Assembly (NCBI RefSeq): GCF_026967805.1
Contig: NZ_JAPVBG010000003.1
Coordinates: 248,001 to 312,000, forward strand
Reading direction: 5' to 3'
Origin: Blastococcus sp. VKM Ac-2987
Lineage (GTDB): Bacteria > Actinomycetota > Actinomycetes > Mycobacteriales > Geodermatophilaceae
Length of the DNA stretch: 64,000 nucleotides
The position numbers and the translations under genes were made by a program. Position 1 is the first letter of the stretch, and each line of letters begins with the position of its first letter. The notes beneath the pieces were generated by a model. That model searched no databases. It had not been told where the DNA came from and saw only the letters and a program-made list of their open reading frames with translations. This document shows positions 25,915-34,763 of this stretch, piece by piece.

Positions 25915-26640
25915 ATGCCGTTCGGACGACGGCGCAATCGCATCGACCGCAGCCTGCGCGAGCGGGGCGTGCCCCCGGAGCCGCAGCCGCGGATCCGGGA
26001 CGTCGAGGAGACGACGGGCCCCTGGGACGAGGCCGACGATCCCGGCGACGGCCTGGTCCGCATCGACCTGGGGGCGATCCGGCTCCCGGCGCTGCCGGGG
26101 ATGGACCTGCGGGTCGAGCTCAACCAGCAGCAGAAGGTGATCGGCGCGACCCTGCGCCACGGCGACTCGCTGCTCCAGGTCGCGGCGTTCGCCGCGCCCC
26201 GGGCGGCCGGCATCTGGGACGACGTCCGCGCCGAGCTGGCCCGCACCGCCTCGGGGCAGGGGGCCTCGCTGCGCGAGGTCGAGGGCCCCTTCGGCATCGA
26301 GCTGGCCGGCACGGTCATCGCCGCGCTGCCGCCCCGGCCCGGGCAGCCCGCGCAGCCGGCGGTGCGGCGGCCGGCCCGCTTCCTCGGCGTCGACGGGCCG
26401 CGCTGGTTCCTGCGGGGCCTGCTCAGCGGCTCGGCGGCCGCCGGTGCCGAGGCGGAGGCCCAGGCGCTGGAGACGGCGTTCCGCGGCATCGTCGTCGTCC
26501 GGGGCTCGGAGCCCATGCCGGTGCGCGAGCCGCTCCCGCTCGCCCTGCCCCCGCAGGCAGCGGCGCAGCTCGCCGCGCAGCAGGAGGCGGCCCAGGGCAC
26601 GCCACCTCCGGCCGGCGGCACCGCCGCCGGGCCGGCCTGA
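25915..26640 (+). CDS. DUF3710 protein
   Basis: A 241-residue cytoplasmic protein of the actinobacterial DUF3710 family, equivalent to M. tuberculosis Rv2696c by neighbourhood. The N-terminus is charged (FGRRRNRIDRSLRE); the core includes RIDLGAIRLPALPGMDLRVEL, QQQKVIGATLRHGDSLLQVAAF and RFLGVDGPRWFLRGLLSG. Activity unknown. It starts one base after the dut stop codon, and its own stop is followed by a small hairpin (GCAGGCA/TGCCTGC, 26650-26670) before the OB-fold gene. Confidence 0.88.
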   Translation: MPFGRRRNRIDRSLRERGVPPEPQPRIRDVEETTGPWDEADDPGDGLVRIDLGAIRLPALPGMDLRVELNQQQKVIGATLRHGDSLLQVAAFAAPRAAGIWDDVRAELARTASGQGASLREVEGPFGIELAGTVIAALPPRPGQPAQPAVRRPARFLGVDGPRWFLRGLLSGSAAAGAEAEAQALETAFRGIVVVRGSEPMPVREPLPLALPPQAAAQLAAQQEAAQGTPPPAGGTAAGPA

Positions 26641-26704
26641 CGACGCGACGCAGGCAACACCTGTGCCTGCCCCCGTGCCGACGCGCCCGCACTACGCTGG
26701 CACC

Positions 26705-27082
26705 GTGACGGAGACCCGACCGGCGGGCTGGTGGTCGCGCACGTTGCAGCGACTCACCGCCGACGACCACACCATCGACGCGCAGGAGCTGCGGGCCGGG
26801 ACGGCGAGCGCCGGCTGCGAGCCGGTCAGCTCCTGCCGCAAGGGCGCCGTGGTCACGGTGACCGGCCGGCTGAAGTCGGTGGTCTACACGCCGCGCGAGA
26901 CCGTGCCGACGCTGGAGGCGGAGCTGTTCGACGGCTCGGGCTCGGTCACGCTGGTCTGGCTGGGCCGGCGGCGCATCGCGGGCATCGAGCCGGGCCGCTC
27001 CCTCACCGCCCGCGGCCGGTTCGCCGCCTTCGACGGCCGGCAGGTCATCTACAACCCCTGGTACGAGCTCGGCGCCGGCTGA
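26705..27082 (+). CDS. OB-fold nucleic-acid-binding protein
   Basis: A 125-residue single OB-fold protein, equivalent to M. tuberculosis Rv2694c by position. The barrel strands are visible as VVTVTGRLKSVVYTP, LEAELFDGSGSVTLVWLGRR and SLTARGRFAAFDGRQVIYNP, the usual pattern of tRNA-anticodon-type OB domains. GTG 26705 lies six bases after a good -10 (TACGCT, 26693-26698), so this gene has its own leaderless promoter despite being co-directional with dut. The role is unknown; the family is adjacent to repair and K+ genes in many actinobacteria. Confidence 0.85.
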   Translation: MTETRPAGWWSRTLQRLTADDHTIDAQELRAGTASAGCEPVSSCRKGAVVTVTGRLKSVVYTPRETVPTLEAELFDGSGSVTLVWLGRRRIAGIEPGRSLTARGRFAAFDGRQVIYNPWYELGAG

Positions 27083-27140
27083 CCGGCGGCGGGGAACCGC
27101 CGCGGTCGCGAGCGGAGGTCAGCGAACGAGGGGGACGAGG

Positions 27141-27947
27141 GTGACCGCAGCAGGTCCGCCGGCCGACGGCGAGCAGGAGCGCCCGGCCGGCGCCGGTGCC
27201 GACGCCCCGGCGTCGCTGTTCGACCGGGACCAGATGCTGGCGTCGCTGGGCGGCTGGCGGGGCATGGTCGACGCCACGCTGCCCACCGTCGCCTTCGTGG
27301 TGGCCAACGGCATCGCAGGCCTGCGCACCGGGATCTGGGCGGCGGTGGCCGCCGCGGTCGTCGTCTTCGTGCTGCGGCTGGCGCGCCGGGAGAGCGTGCA
27401 GCAGGCCGTCGGCGGGCTGTTCGCCGTCGGGATCGCGGTCGCCATCGCCGCGAACACCGGGCAGGCGCGCGACTTCTTCGTGCTCGGCATCGTGCGCAGC
27501 CTGGCGGTCGGGGTGGTGCTGCTCGGCTCGATCCCGTTCCGGTGGCCGCTGGTCGGCGTGGTCGCCGAGTTCCTCGCGCCCAGCCACCTGGGGTCGATGG
27601 CCGCCCACTCGATGCCGTGGAACCGGCGCGCGGCGCAGGCCCCCGTCCCCGAGCCGGTCGCGGCGGCCCGCGCCGTCCCGGAGGCGCCCGAGCTGCACTG
27701 GCGGCACGACCCCCGGCTGCTGCGCGCCTACTCGTGGCTGACCGTGCTCTGGGCCGCCTCGTTCCTGCTGCGCGCCGGCGTGCAGTGGGTGCTCTACCGC
27801 GCGGACGAGGTGGAGCTGCTGGGCACCGCGTCGGTCGTCCTCGGCCTGCCGCTGACCGCCGTCGTCCTCGTGGTGACGCTCTGGGTGGTCGCCCGCATGC
27901 ACCGCCACCGCACGCCCGGACCGCCGGAGGCGGACCCCGCCGCCTGA
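27141..27947 (+). CDS. DUF3159 membrane protein
   Basis: A 268-residue integral membrane protein of the DUF3159 family (Rv2693c-like). About six hydrophobic helices are evident, from GGWRGMVDATLPTVAFVVANGI near residue 36 to a last segment ending LVVTLWVVARMHRHR. No catalytic residues are obvious. It ends 16 bases before the convergent TrkA gene stop. The start is GTG 27141, and no strong ribosome site is visible. Confidence 0.85.
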   Translation: MTAAGPPADGEQERPAGAGADAPASLFDRDQMLASLGGWRGMVDATLPTVAFVVANGIAGLRTGIWAAVAAAVVVFVLRLARRESVQQAVGGLFAVGIAVAIAANTGQARDFFVLGIVRSLAVGVVLLGSIPFRWPLVGVVAEFLAPSHLGSMAAHSMPWNRRAAQAPVPEPVAAARAVPEAPELHWRHDPRLLRAYSWLTVLWAASFLLRAGVQWVLYRADEVELLGTASVVLGLPLTAVVLVVTLWVVARMHRHRTPGPPEADPAA

Positions 27948-27963
27948 CGGCGTTCGGTTCCGG

Positions 27964-28647
27964 TCAGCCCTCGGTGCGCCGGGGCCCTCCGGCGGGTGCG
28001 AAGACGGCCTGCAGCTCCTCCTCGGTGTCCCCGTGCGAGACGAACAGCAGCTCGTCGCCGGACTCCAGCGGCTCGTCCGGCGACGGCGTCACGACCCGCT
28101 CGCCGCGGAGGATCGCGGTCAGCACGGTCTCGCGGGGGAGCGGCACCTCCCGCAGCGCGTGGCCGACCCACGAGGTGTCGTCGCCCAGGGTGATCTCGAC
28201 GAGGTTGGCCGCGCCCTTGCGGAAGCTCATGAGCCGGACGACGTCGCCGACGCTCACGGCCTCCTCGACCAGCGCGGCGAGCACCCGCGGCGTCGAGACG
28301 GCGACGTCGACGCCCCAGGCCTCGGTGTAGAGCCACTCGTTGCGCGGGTCCTTGACGCGGGCCACCACGCGGTTGACGGCGAACTCCGTCTTGGCCAGCA
28401 GGGAGACGACCAGGTTGGCCTTGTCGTCACCGGTCGCGGCGACGACGACGTCGCAGGTGGCCAGCTGCGCCTCTTCGAGCGAGGAGACCTCGCAGGCGTC
28501 GGCCTGCACCCACTCCGCGCCCGGCACCGACCGGGTGCGCACCTTGCGGCCGTCCTTCTCGATGAGCATGACGGTGTGGCCGTAGCCCAGGAGCTCCCCG
28601 GCGATGGACCGGCCGACCGCGCCGGCCCCGACGATCGCGACGCGCAT
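27964..28647 (-). CDS. ceoC: TrkA-family potassium-uptake regulator (second of pair)
   Basis: A 227-residue protein with an N-terminal RCK Rossmann domain (MRVAIVGAGAVGRSIAGELL, NAD-binding GxGxxG) and a C-terminal TrkA_C domain (~residues 140-215). It binds NAD(H) or nucleotides and gates a K+ transporter. Its ATG overlaps the stop of the preceding TrkA gene (ATGA), so the two form one unit. The order matches M. tuberculosis Rv2692 (ceoC/trkB). The divergent KimA-like permease is the likely partner. Confidence 0.9.
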   Translation of the reverse strand: MRVAIVGAGAVGRSIAGELLGYGHTVMLIEKDGRKVRTRSVPGAEWVQADACEVSSLEEAQLATCDVVVAATGDDKANLVVSLLAKTEFAVNRVVARVKDPRNEWLYTEAWGVDVAVSTPRVLAALVEEAVSVGDVVRLMSFRKGAANLVEITLGDDTSWVGHALREVPLPRETVLTAILRGERVVTPSPDEPLESGDELLFVSHGDTEEELQAVFAPAGGPRRTEG

Positions 28648-29315
28648 CAGTGCTCACCGTCCCGGGGCCCGCGCTCGACGACCTCGTGGACGCGCGCGGT
28701 CAGCTCGTCGGTGGCGGCGACGATGAGCTGGTCGCCGTCCTGCAGCACCGTGGCGGGCGTGGCCAGCTGCGCGTCGCCGAAGCGGACCAGCCAGGCCGCC
28801 CGGGCCCCGGTGGCCGCCTCGAGGGCGGCGAGCTTGCGCCCCACCCAGCCCTCGGTGACGGTGACCCGCACCAGCAGCACCTTGCCCGTGGGTTCGCGCC
28901 AGAGCTCGCTGACCTTGACCGACAGCAGCTCGCGGAGCAGCCGGTTCACCGTCCACGGGACGGTCGCGACGCTGGGGATGCCCATGCGCTCGTAGACCTC
29001 GGCCCGCTTGGAGTCGTAGATGCGCGCCACGACGTGCTGCACACCGAAGGTCTCGCGCGCGACCCGGGCGGAGATGATGTTGGAGTTGTCGCCGCTGCTC
29101 ACCGCGGCGAACGCGCCGGCGGAGTCGATGCCGGCGTCCAGCAGCGTCTGCCGGTCGAAACCCAGGCCCTTGATCTGGCGGCCGGTGAAGTCCGGGCCCA
29201 GCCGGCGGAACGCCTCCGGGTCCTGGTCGATCACGGCCACGCTGTGCCCGATCTGCTCCAGGCGCCGGGCGATGGCCGAGCCGACGCGGCCGCAGCCCAT
29301 CACGACCACGTGCAC
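28647..29315 (-). CDS. ceoB: TrkA-family potassium-uptake regulator (first of pair)
   Basis: A 222-residue RCK-domain protein: the N-terminal Rossmann motif is MGCGRVGSAIARRLEQIGH with an acidic residue at the end of strand 2 (VIDQD), and the C-terminal part is a TrkA_C domain. It corresponds to Rv2691 (ceoB/trkA). It probably acts with the next gene as a hetero-assembly on a K+ transporter. It is divergent from the KimA-like permease at 29491, with ~175 bases between them for two promoters. Confidence 0.9.
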   Translation of the reverse strand: MHVVVMGCGRVGSAIARRLEQIGHSVAVIDQDPEAFRRLGPDFTGRQIKGLGFDRQTLLDAGIDSAGAFAAVSSGDNSNIISARVARETFGVQHVVARIYDSKRAEVYERMGIPSVATVPWTVNRLLRELLSVKVSELWREPTGKVLLVRVTVTEGWVGRKLAALEAATGARAAWLVRFGDAQLATPATVLQDGDQLIVAATDELTARVHEVVERGPRDGEH

Positions 29316-29490
29316 GTGTCACTCCCCGCATGTCCCGGTGGCGCCGGCGCCGTCCGCCCGCGCATCCCGGCCGCGAAGCTACACCCGCGCCAGGCGCCCG
29401 ACCCCGCAGGTGCGGCGGTTCCTCCTCCGACGGGGCGGGCGTGCGCCGAGTCACCGGCGCGCGGGCCCCCGGCGTCCGTACCATCGCGCC

Positions 29491-31533
29491 GTGCCGACCC
29501 TGTCCGACCTCGGACAACTCCCGAAACGTCTCGTACTCGGCCGCCCGGTGCGCAGCGACCGGGCGGGGGAGTCGCTGCTGCCCAAGCGCCTCGCGCTGCC
29601 CATCTTCGCCAGCGACCCGCTCTCCTCCGTGGCCTACGCCACGCAGGAGATGCTCATCGTGCTGACCCTCGCCGGGAGCGCCTTCCTCTTCCTGTCGCCA
29701 TGGCTCGCCGCAGCCGTGGTCGTCCTCCTGGTCACCGTGGTGCTCAGCTACCGCCAGGTGGTCAGGGCCTACCCCTCGGGCGGCGGCGACTACGAGGTCG
29801 CGATGAAGAACCACGGGCCCGGAGCGGGGCTCGTGGTCGCCAGCGCCCTGCTGGTGGACTACGTGCTGACCGTCGCGGTGTCGGTGTCCGCCGGCACCGA
29901 CAACATCATCTCCGCCTTCCCGTCGCTCAACGACCACCGCCTCCTGATCGCGGTATCCCTCGTGGTGGTGCTCGCCGCCGCCAACCTCCGCGGCCTGCGC
30001 GAGTCCGGCCGGACCTTCGCGCTTCCCACCTACCTGTTCATCTCGGGCATCCTCGTCATGCTCGTCACCGGGTTCATCCGGTACTTCTTCAGCCCCGAGG
30101 GCCTGGTGGCCGAGAGCTCCGACTACTCGATCACCCCGGAGTCGGGATACACGGATCTCGCCGGCCTGGCGCTGGTGCTGCTCGCCCTGCGGGCCTTCGC
30201 CTCCGGGTGCACCGCCCTCACGGGCGTCCAGGCGATCGCCAACGGCGTACCGGCGTTCCGGCCGCCCAAGAGCAGGAACGCGGCCACCACCCTGGCGCTG
30301 ATGGGCGGCATCGCCGCGACGATGTTCGCCGGGGTCACGGCGCTGGCGGTGCTCGCCGACGTCAAGTACACCGAGTTCACCTGCGACCTGGTCGGATTCG
30401 AGGGGAACTGCGAGACCGATCCGCAGCGGACGGTCATCGCCCAGCTCGCCGCGGCGGCTTTCGGAGGCGACGGTTCGCTCGGCTTCTACGTGATCCAGAC
30501 CGCGACGGCCCTGATCCTGATCCTGGCCGCCAACACCGCCTTCAACGGTTTTCCGCTGCTCGGCTCGGTGCTCGCCCAGGACCGGTACCTGCCCCGGCAG
30601 CTGCACACGCGCGGTGACAAGTTGGCCTACAGCAACGGCATCCTGCTGCTGGCCGGTTTCGCGGTGCTGCTGATCGTCGCGTTCGACGCCTCGGTGAGCC
30701 AACTGATCCAGCTGTACATCATCGGCGTCTTCACCAGCTTCACCATCGGTCAGTGGGGCATGGTCCGGCACTGGCACCGGGAGATGGGGTCGACCGAGGA
30801 CCGGTCGGCGCACAGCCGGATGCGCCGTTCGCAGGCGATCAACTTCCTCGGCGGCAGCCTGACGTCGGTGGTGCTCGTCATCATCGTCGTCACGAAGTTC
30901 ACCCACGGGGCCTGGCTGGTGCTCGTGTCGATGCCGGTGCTCATCGTGCTCATGAGGGCCATCGACCGGCACTACTCGCACGTCGCCGACCAGCTGGTGC
31001 CCGACACCGACTCCCGCACCCTGCCCAGCAAGGTGCACGCCGTCGTCCTGGTCTCGAAGGTGCACAAGCCGACGCTGCGCGCACTGGCCTTCGCCCGCGC
31101 GACGAGGCCCGACGAGCTCACCGCGCTGACGGTCAACGTGGACGACGAGGAGACCCGCGCCCTGCAGGCGGACTGGGAGCGCTACGACATCCCGGTGCCG
31201 CTCACCGTGCTGGAGTCCCCGTACCGGGAGGTCACCCGGCCGCTGCTCGACTACGTGAAGAGCATCCGCCGGGACAGCCCCCGGGAACTGGTGGTGGTCT
31301 TCGTGCCGCAGTACGTCGTCGGCCACTGGTGGGAGAACGTCCTGCACAACCAGAGCGCCCTGCGCCTGCGCGCCCGCCTGCAGTTCCAGCCCGGCGTGAT
31401 GATCACGACCGTGCCGTGGCTGCTGGCGAGCACGGCCGGTCACGAGGACGGCGACGGGCGCCGCGGCGGTCCTGCACCCGGTGACCTGCGCCGCGGGTTC
31501 ACCGACGAGCTGGACGTGACGCCGTATGGCTGA
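29491..31533 (+). CDS. APC-family permease, probably K+ importer (KimA-like)
   Basis: A 680-residue membrane protein with about 12 hydrophobic helices in the first 470 residues (for example IFASDPLSSVAYATQEM, then SYRQVVRAYPSGGGDYEV) and a ~200-residue cytoplasmic C-terminal domain (KVHAVVLVSKVHKPTLRALA). This is the architecture of KimA, a high-affinity K+ importer of Bacillus; Rv2690c is the mycobacterial relative. Placement next to two TrkA proteins supports a K+ role, but substrate is inferred. GTG 29491 lies six bases after TACCAT, suggesting leaderless transcription. The stop overlaps the next gene's start by eight bases. Confidence 0.82.
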   Translation: MPTLSDLGQLPKRLVLGRPVRSDRAGESLLPKRLALPIFASDPLSSVAYATQEMLIVLTLAGSAFLFLSPWLAAAVVVLLVTVVLSYRQVVRAYPSGGGDYEVAMKNHGPGAGLVVASALLVDYVLTVAVSVSAGTDNIISAFPSLNDHRLLIAVSLVVVLAAANLRGLRESGRTFALPTYLFISGILVMLVTGFIRYFFSPEGLVAESSDYSITPESGYTDLAGLALVLLALRAFASGCTALTGVQAIANGVPAFRPPKSRNAATTLALMGGIAATMFAGVTALAVLADVKYTEFTCDLVGFEGNCETDPQRTVIAQLAAAAFGGDGSLGFYVIQTATALILILAANTAFNGFPLLGSVLAQDRYLPRQLHTRGDKLAYSNGILLLAGFAVLLIVAFDASVSQLIQLYIIGVFTSFTIGQWGMVRHWHREMGSTEDRSAHSRMRRSQAINFLGGSLTSVVLVIIVVTKFTHGAWLVLVSMPVLIVLMRAIDRHYSHVADQLVPDTDSRTLPSKVHAVVLVSKVHKPTLRALAFARATRPDELTALTVNVDDEETRALQADWERYDIPVPLTVLESPYREVTRPLLDYVKSIRRDSPRELVVVFVPQYVVGHWWENVLHNQSALRLRARLQFQPGVMITTVPWLLASTAGHEDGDGRRGGPAPGDLRRGFTDELDVTPYG

Positions 31534-32848
31534 CCGGCGTCGTCCCGGCCGCCGTGCGGGCCGGCCGGCCCTCCCGCGGGCGGACCGCGGCGGTGGCTGG
31601 ACCGGGCGGGAGTTCGAGGTCGAGGTGGGCCCGGTCGCGCACGGCGGGCACTGCGTGGCGCGGCACGAGGGCCGGGTGGTGTTCGTCCGGCACACGCTGC
31701 CGGGGGAGCGGGTGCGGGTGCGGGTGACCGAGGACCGGCACCCCGGCTTCTGCCGCGCCGACGCCGTCGAGGTGCTGACCGCGGCACCGGGCCGGGTCGG
31801 GCGGCCCTGCCCCTACAGCGGCCCGGGGAAGTGCGGCGGCTGCGACTGGCAGCACGTGGACCCGGCGGAGCAGCACCGGCTCAAGGCGGCCGTGGTCCGG
31901 GAGCAGCTGGTGCGGCTCGGGAAGCTGGACGCCGACGACCCGGTGGTGACCGGGCTGGCGGTCGAGGAGCTGCCCGGCGGAGCGCTGCGCTGGCGGTCCC
32001 GGGCCCGGTTCGCCGTCGACCGCGCCGGTGCCCCCGGCCTGCGGCGGCACCGCTCGCACGACGTGGTGGTGCTCGACGACTGCCCGATCACCGTCGAGCC
32101 GGCCGCCCGCGCGGTGCTGTCCCGGCGCTGGGCGGGCGCCGGTGCGGTGGACGTCTCCATCGACTCCACCGGGGCGGTCACGACCACCCGGCTGGACCGG
32201 CGCGGCCGCCCGCAGCACAGCGAGGTGCTGCAGGCGGGGGAGGAGCTGCCCCGGGAGCCGGCCGGGCGCGCCGAGCGGCGGGCGGGCGGCCGGGACTGGG
32301 AGGTCGAGGGCACCGGGTTCTGGCAGGTGCACCCGGCCGCGGCCGACGCGCTCGTCACGGCCGTCGCCTCGTTCGCCGCGGTGGGGGCCGGCGACACCGT
32401 GCTGGACCTGTACGCCGGCGCGGGCCTGTTCGGTGGCGCGCTCGCCCCGGCGGCCGGCGAGGACGGCCGGGTGGTGTGCGTGGAGTCCGACCCCGGTGCG
32501 TGCGCGGCGGCCGACGCCAACCTGGCCCACCTGCCACAGGCCGAGGTCTGGCAGGGCGAGGTGGACGCCGAGGGGCTCGCGGAGCTCCTCGCCGAGCTCG
32601 GCACGCCGCCCGACGTCGTCGTCCTGGACCCGCCGCGGGCCGGTGCGGGGCGCGCGGTGAGCCGGCTGCTGGCCGGCACCGGGGCGCGCGCCGTCGTCTA
32701 CGTCGCCTGCGACCCCGCGGCCCTCGGCCGGGACGTCGCCGCCTTCGCCGAGGCCGGGTACCGGCTCGCCGCCGTCCGGGGCTTCGACGCCTTCCCGATG
32801 ACCGCCCACGTGGAGAGCGTCGCGCTGCTGGTCCCGGCGTCGTCGTGA
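31526..32848 (+). CDS. TrmA/RumA-family RNA methyltransferase with TRAM domain
   Basis: A 440-residue SAM-dependent RNA (uracil-5)-methyltransferase homologue. The N-terminus holds a TRAM domain (FEVEVGPVAHGGHCVARHEG), then a 4Fe-4S-type cysteine set (CPYSGPGKCGGCDWQH). The C-terminal Rossmann domain has LDLYAGAGLFGGAL, DPPRAGAG and the nucleophile Cys in VYVACDPAALGRD near residue 392. Target is rRNA or tRNA uridine; which site is not clear. It overlaps the KimA-like gene by eight bases, as the Rv2690c-Rv2689c pair does. Confidence 0.9.
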   Translation: MADRRRPGRRAGRPALPRADRGGGWTGREFEVEVGPVAHGGHCVARHEGRVVFVRHTLPGERVRVRVTEDRHPGFCRADAVEVLTAAPGRVGRPCPYSGPGKCGGCDWQHVDPAEQHRLKAAVVREQLVRLGKLDADDPVVTGLAVEELPGGALRWRSRARFAVDRAGAPGLRRHRSHDVVVLDDCPITVEPAARAVLSRRWAGAGAVDVSIDSTGAVTTTRLDRRGRPQHSEVLQAGEELPREPAGRAERRAGGRDWEVEGTGFWQVHPAAADALVTAVASFAAVGAGDTVLDLYAGAGLFGGALAPAAGEDGRVVCVESDPGACAAADANLAHLPQAEVWQGEVDAEGLAELLAELGTPPDVVVLDPPRAGAGRAVSRLLAGTGARAVVYVACDPAALGRDVAAFAEAGYRLAAVRGFDAFPMTAHVESVALLVPASS

Positions 32849-32860
32849 CCGGGCGGTAGG

Positions 32861-32992
32861 TCAGGCCGCGGCGCTCGGCCGGCCGTCGGCCGGCCGGGTG
32901 CGGTCGCCCTGCTGTGCGCCGACCGGCCGGTGCCGGGCGGCCCATCGGCGGGCGCAGCGCAGGCGCCACCAGCAGAACAGTCGCTCGGCCAT
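32861..32992 (-). CDS. Possible small Arg/Trp-rich protein
   Basis: A 43-codon frame from ATG 32992: MAERLFCWWRLRCARRW, then a polar tail. It sits in the 237-base gap between the RNA methyltransferase and the phosphatase. The aromatic/arginine N-terminus resembles small membrane-peripheral peptides, but there is no convincing ribosome site and the gap is simply GC-rich. Low-confidence call, recorded so it is not lost. Confidence 0.25.
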   Translation of the reverse strand: MAERLFCWWRLRCARRWAARHRPVGAQQGDRTRPADGRPSAAA

Positions 32993-33085
32993 GCCGGGAG
33001 CCTGCCCGGCCCGATATGCGTGGGCAAGCAACCACGCGGCGTGACGGTGGCGGCGTTCCCACGTCGCTCCGCGGCGGGGGCGGGG

Positions 33086-34273
33086 TCAGACCTGCAGCCG
33101 GCGCTCGTCCCCGGTCCGCCACTCCAGCAGGACGATGCTGGCGTCGTCCTGCAGGTGGTCGGACTGGTGGCTGAGCACGCGGCGCATCAGCCGCCGCAGC
33201 GTCTCCGGCGCCGAGTCGCCGTCCGCGGCGGCCCGGTGGATGAAGTCCGCCAGCCGCTCCTCACCGAAGAACTCCCCCTCCGGCGACCGGGCCTCGACGA
33301 CGCCGTCGGTGTAGAGGATGACCCGGTCCCCGGGGTGCAGCTGGGCCTCGCACACGTCTGGCTTGCGCACCTGCAGGCCGAGCGGGGGGTGTGGCTTGCA
33401 CGGCCCGAGGTGGAGCAGTGCGCCACCCCGGACGACGATCGGGTCCGGGTGGCCGGCGTTGATCCAGCGCAGCTGGCCGGTGTCCAGGTGCAGGCGGGCG
33501 AGCGCGGCCGTGGCGAACCGGCTGTCGGTGAACTGACCGGCGATCACGTCGTTCATCGCCGCGGCGACCTCCGGGAGGTCCCACATGTTCCGGCGCGCGT
33601 GGCGGTAGGCGCCGACGGCCGCGGAGGACAGCAGGGCTGCCGGGAGACCGTGGCCCACGGCGTCGAGCACCATCAGATCGACCAGTGGACCGTTGACGGC
33701 GTAGTCGAAGGTGTCCCCACCGATGTCGTAGGCCGGCTCGAGCGCGCCGGAGACCACCACGCGGTCGGAGCCGAAGGTCAGCGGGGGCAGCAGCTCCCAC
33801 TGGATCTCGGCGGCCAGGCTGAGCGTCCTGCGCCGGCGCAGCTGGGCGAAGATGTCGGTGTACTGGTCGCTGACCACGAACACCTCGCTGATCAGCGAGA
33901 CGAAGGCCCGCAGCAGCCGTTCGCGGTCCGGCGCCAGGTCCGGCACGAGCAGCTCGACCACGCCGAGCCGCTCCACCCCGTCCAGCAGGGGCACCCACAG
34001 GCGCGTGGACCGCGGCCCCACGGGTGAGGTCAGCACCTCGACCCGGCGGAACGCGCGCCCGCCGAGGGTCCCGTCGACGGTCAGCTCCTGCCGCAGGGGC
34101 ACGCCCACGCCCCGCACCGGCTGCAGCAGCAGCTGCTCGTAGTCGCTGAGGTAGACGACGGCCTCGCTGCACCCGAGCTGGCGGGCGCGGGCCGCGACGA
34201 CCGCGGACAGCTGGTCGGGTGCCAGGAGGTGGACGTCCTCGAGGAAGGCCTGCAGCGGATCCGGGGTCGTCAC
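33086..34273 (-). CDS. PP2C-family (SpoIIE-type) phosphatase with GAF-like sensor
   Basis: About 395 residues. The N-terminal ~165 residues look like a GAF sensor domain (VARARQLGCSEAVVYLSDYEQLLLQP...). The C-terminal ~230 residues are a SpoIIE/RsbU phosphatase: metal-binding Asp residues in YDIGGDTFDYAV, VDLMVLDAVGHGLPAALL and RVILYTDGVVEARSPEG. Such proteins dephosphorylate anti-anti-sigma factors and so control stress sigma factors; no such partner genes lie nearby. The start is uncertain: GTG 34273 is chosen at the onset of homology, with the frame open to 34339. Confidence 0.85.
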   Translation of the reverse strand: MTTPDPLQAFLEDVHLLAPDQLSAVVAARARQLGCSEAVVYLSDYEQLLLQPVRGVGVPLRQELTVDGTLGGRAFRRVEVLTSPVGPRSTRLWVPLLDGVERLGVVELLVPDLAPDRERLLRAFVSLISEVFVVSDQYTDIFAQLRRRRTLSLAAEIQWELLPPLTFGSDRVVVSGALEPAYDIGGDTFDYAVNGPLVDLMVLDAVGHGLPAALLSSAAVGAYRHARRNMWDLPEVAAAMNDVIAGQFTDSRFATAALARLHLDTGQLRWINAGHPDPIVVRGGALLHLGPCKPHPPLGLQVRKPDVCEAQLHPGDRVILYTDGVVEARSPEGEFFGEERLADFIHRAAADGDSAPETLRRLMRRVLSHQSDHLQDDASIVLLEWRTGDERRLQV

Positions 34274-34421
34274 CGCCCGACGATCGCAGGTCGGCGGCGC
34301 GACCACACCCCGGGGAGCCGCCGACGTGACCACCGGCACAGCGGGCCGGACGCCCAGGTGGCCGGTGGTGACGCGCTGTCGACGATCGGGGCCCGCGGAG
34401 CGCCTCGGCTACCGTCTGGGG

Positions 34422-34652
34422 GTGCCCACGTGGGAATACGCCTCGGTCATCACCGCCAACGACGCCGAGTCGCAGCGAGCCGGGGTGAGCATCAAGCTCC
34501 CCGGCGGCGCGTCGGAGCGGCAGCAGGGCGACACCAGCTCTGTCCTCAACAAGCTCGGCGCCGAGGGGTGGGAGCTGGTCAGCTACCACTCCAGCGGCGC
34601 CGGCACCTGGGGGTTCGAGCAGTTCTGGCTCAAGCGGCAGGTCGGCTCCTGA
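34422..34652 (+). CDS. DUF4177-like small protein
   Basis: A 76-residue protein with a WEYASVI start and the hallmark LNKLGAEGWELVSYHS followed by a C-terminal FEQFWLKRQ, a pattern of DUF4177 and related small beta-rich proteins. Function unknown. GTG 34422 lies six bases after TACCGT and has no ribosome site, so the transcript is probably leaderless. The upstream frame to 34326 has no support. Confidence 0.75.
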   Translation: MPTWEYASVITANDAESQRAGVSIKLPGGASERQQGDTSSVLNKLGAEGWELVSYHSSGAGTWGFEQFWLKRQVGS

Positions 34653-34726
34653 GCGGCGCGGCACCCCGGGGCTGACCGCGCGGAGCGCCCGGCCCCGGCC
34701 GCCGCCGGTCATCGGACGGCGCGGTG

Positions 34727-34742
34727 TCGAACACCTGTTCGA
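34727..34742 (+). promoter_or_regulatory. LexA/SOS box
   Basis: TCGAACACCTGTTCGA is a perfect palindromic match to the actinobacterial SOS box (TCGAAC-N4-GTTCGA). It overlaps the expected -35 of a promoter whose -10 (CAGACT, 34752-34757) lies six bases before GTG 34764. LexA bound here should block the small gene downstream, and DNA damage should release it. Confidence 0.85.
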
Positions 34743-34763
34743 CCCGTGCGGCAGACTGGTGCC

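Noticed and set aside
28654-31695. A 1013-codon open frame antisense to the TrkA and KimA-like genes
   Set aside because: High GC makes antisense frames stay open. The other strand has clear families with correct codon-position bias, and this frame has only low-complexity Arg/Gly/His sequence.
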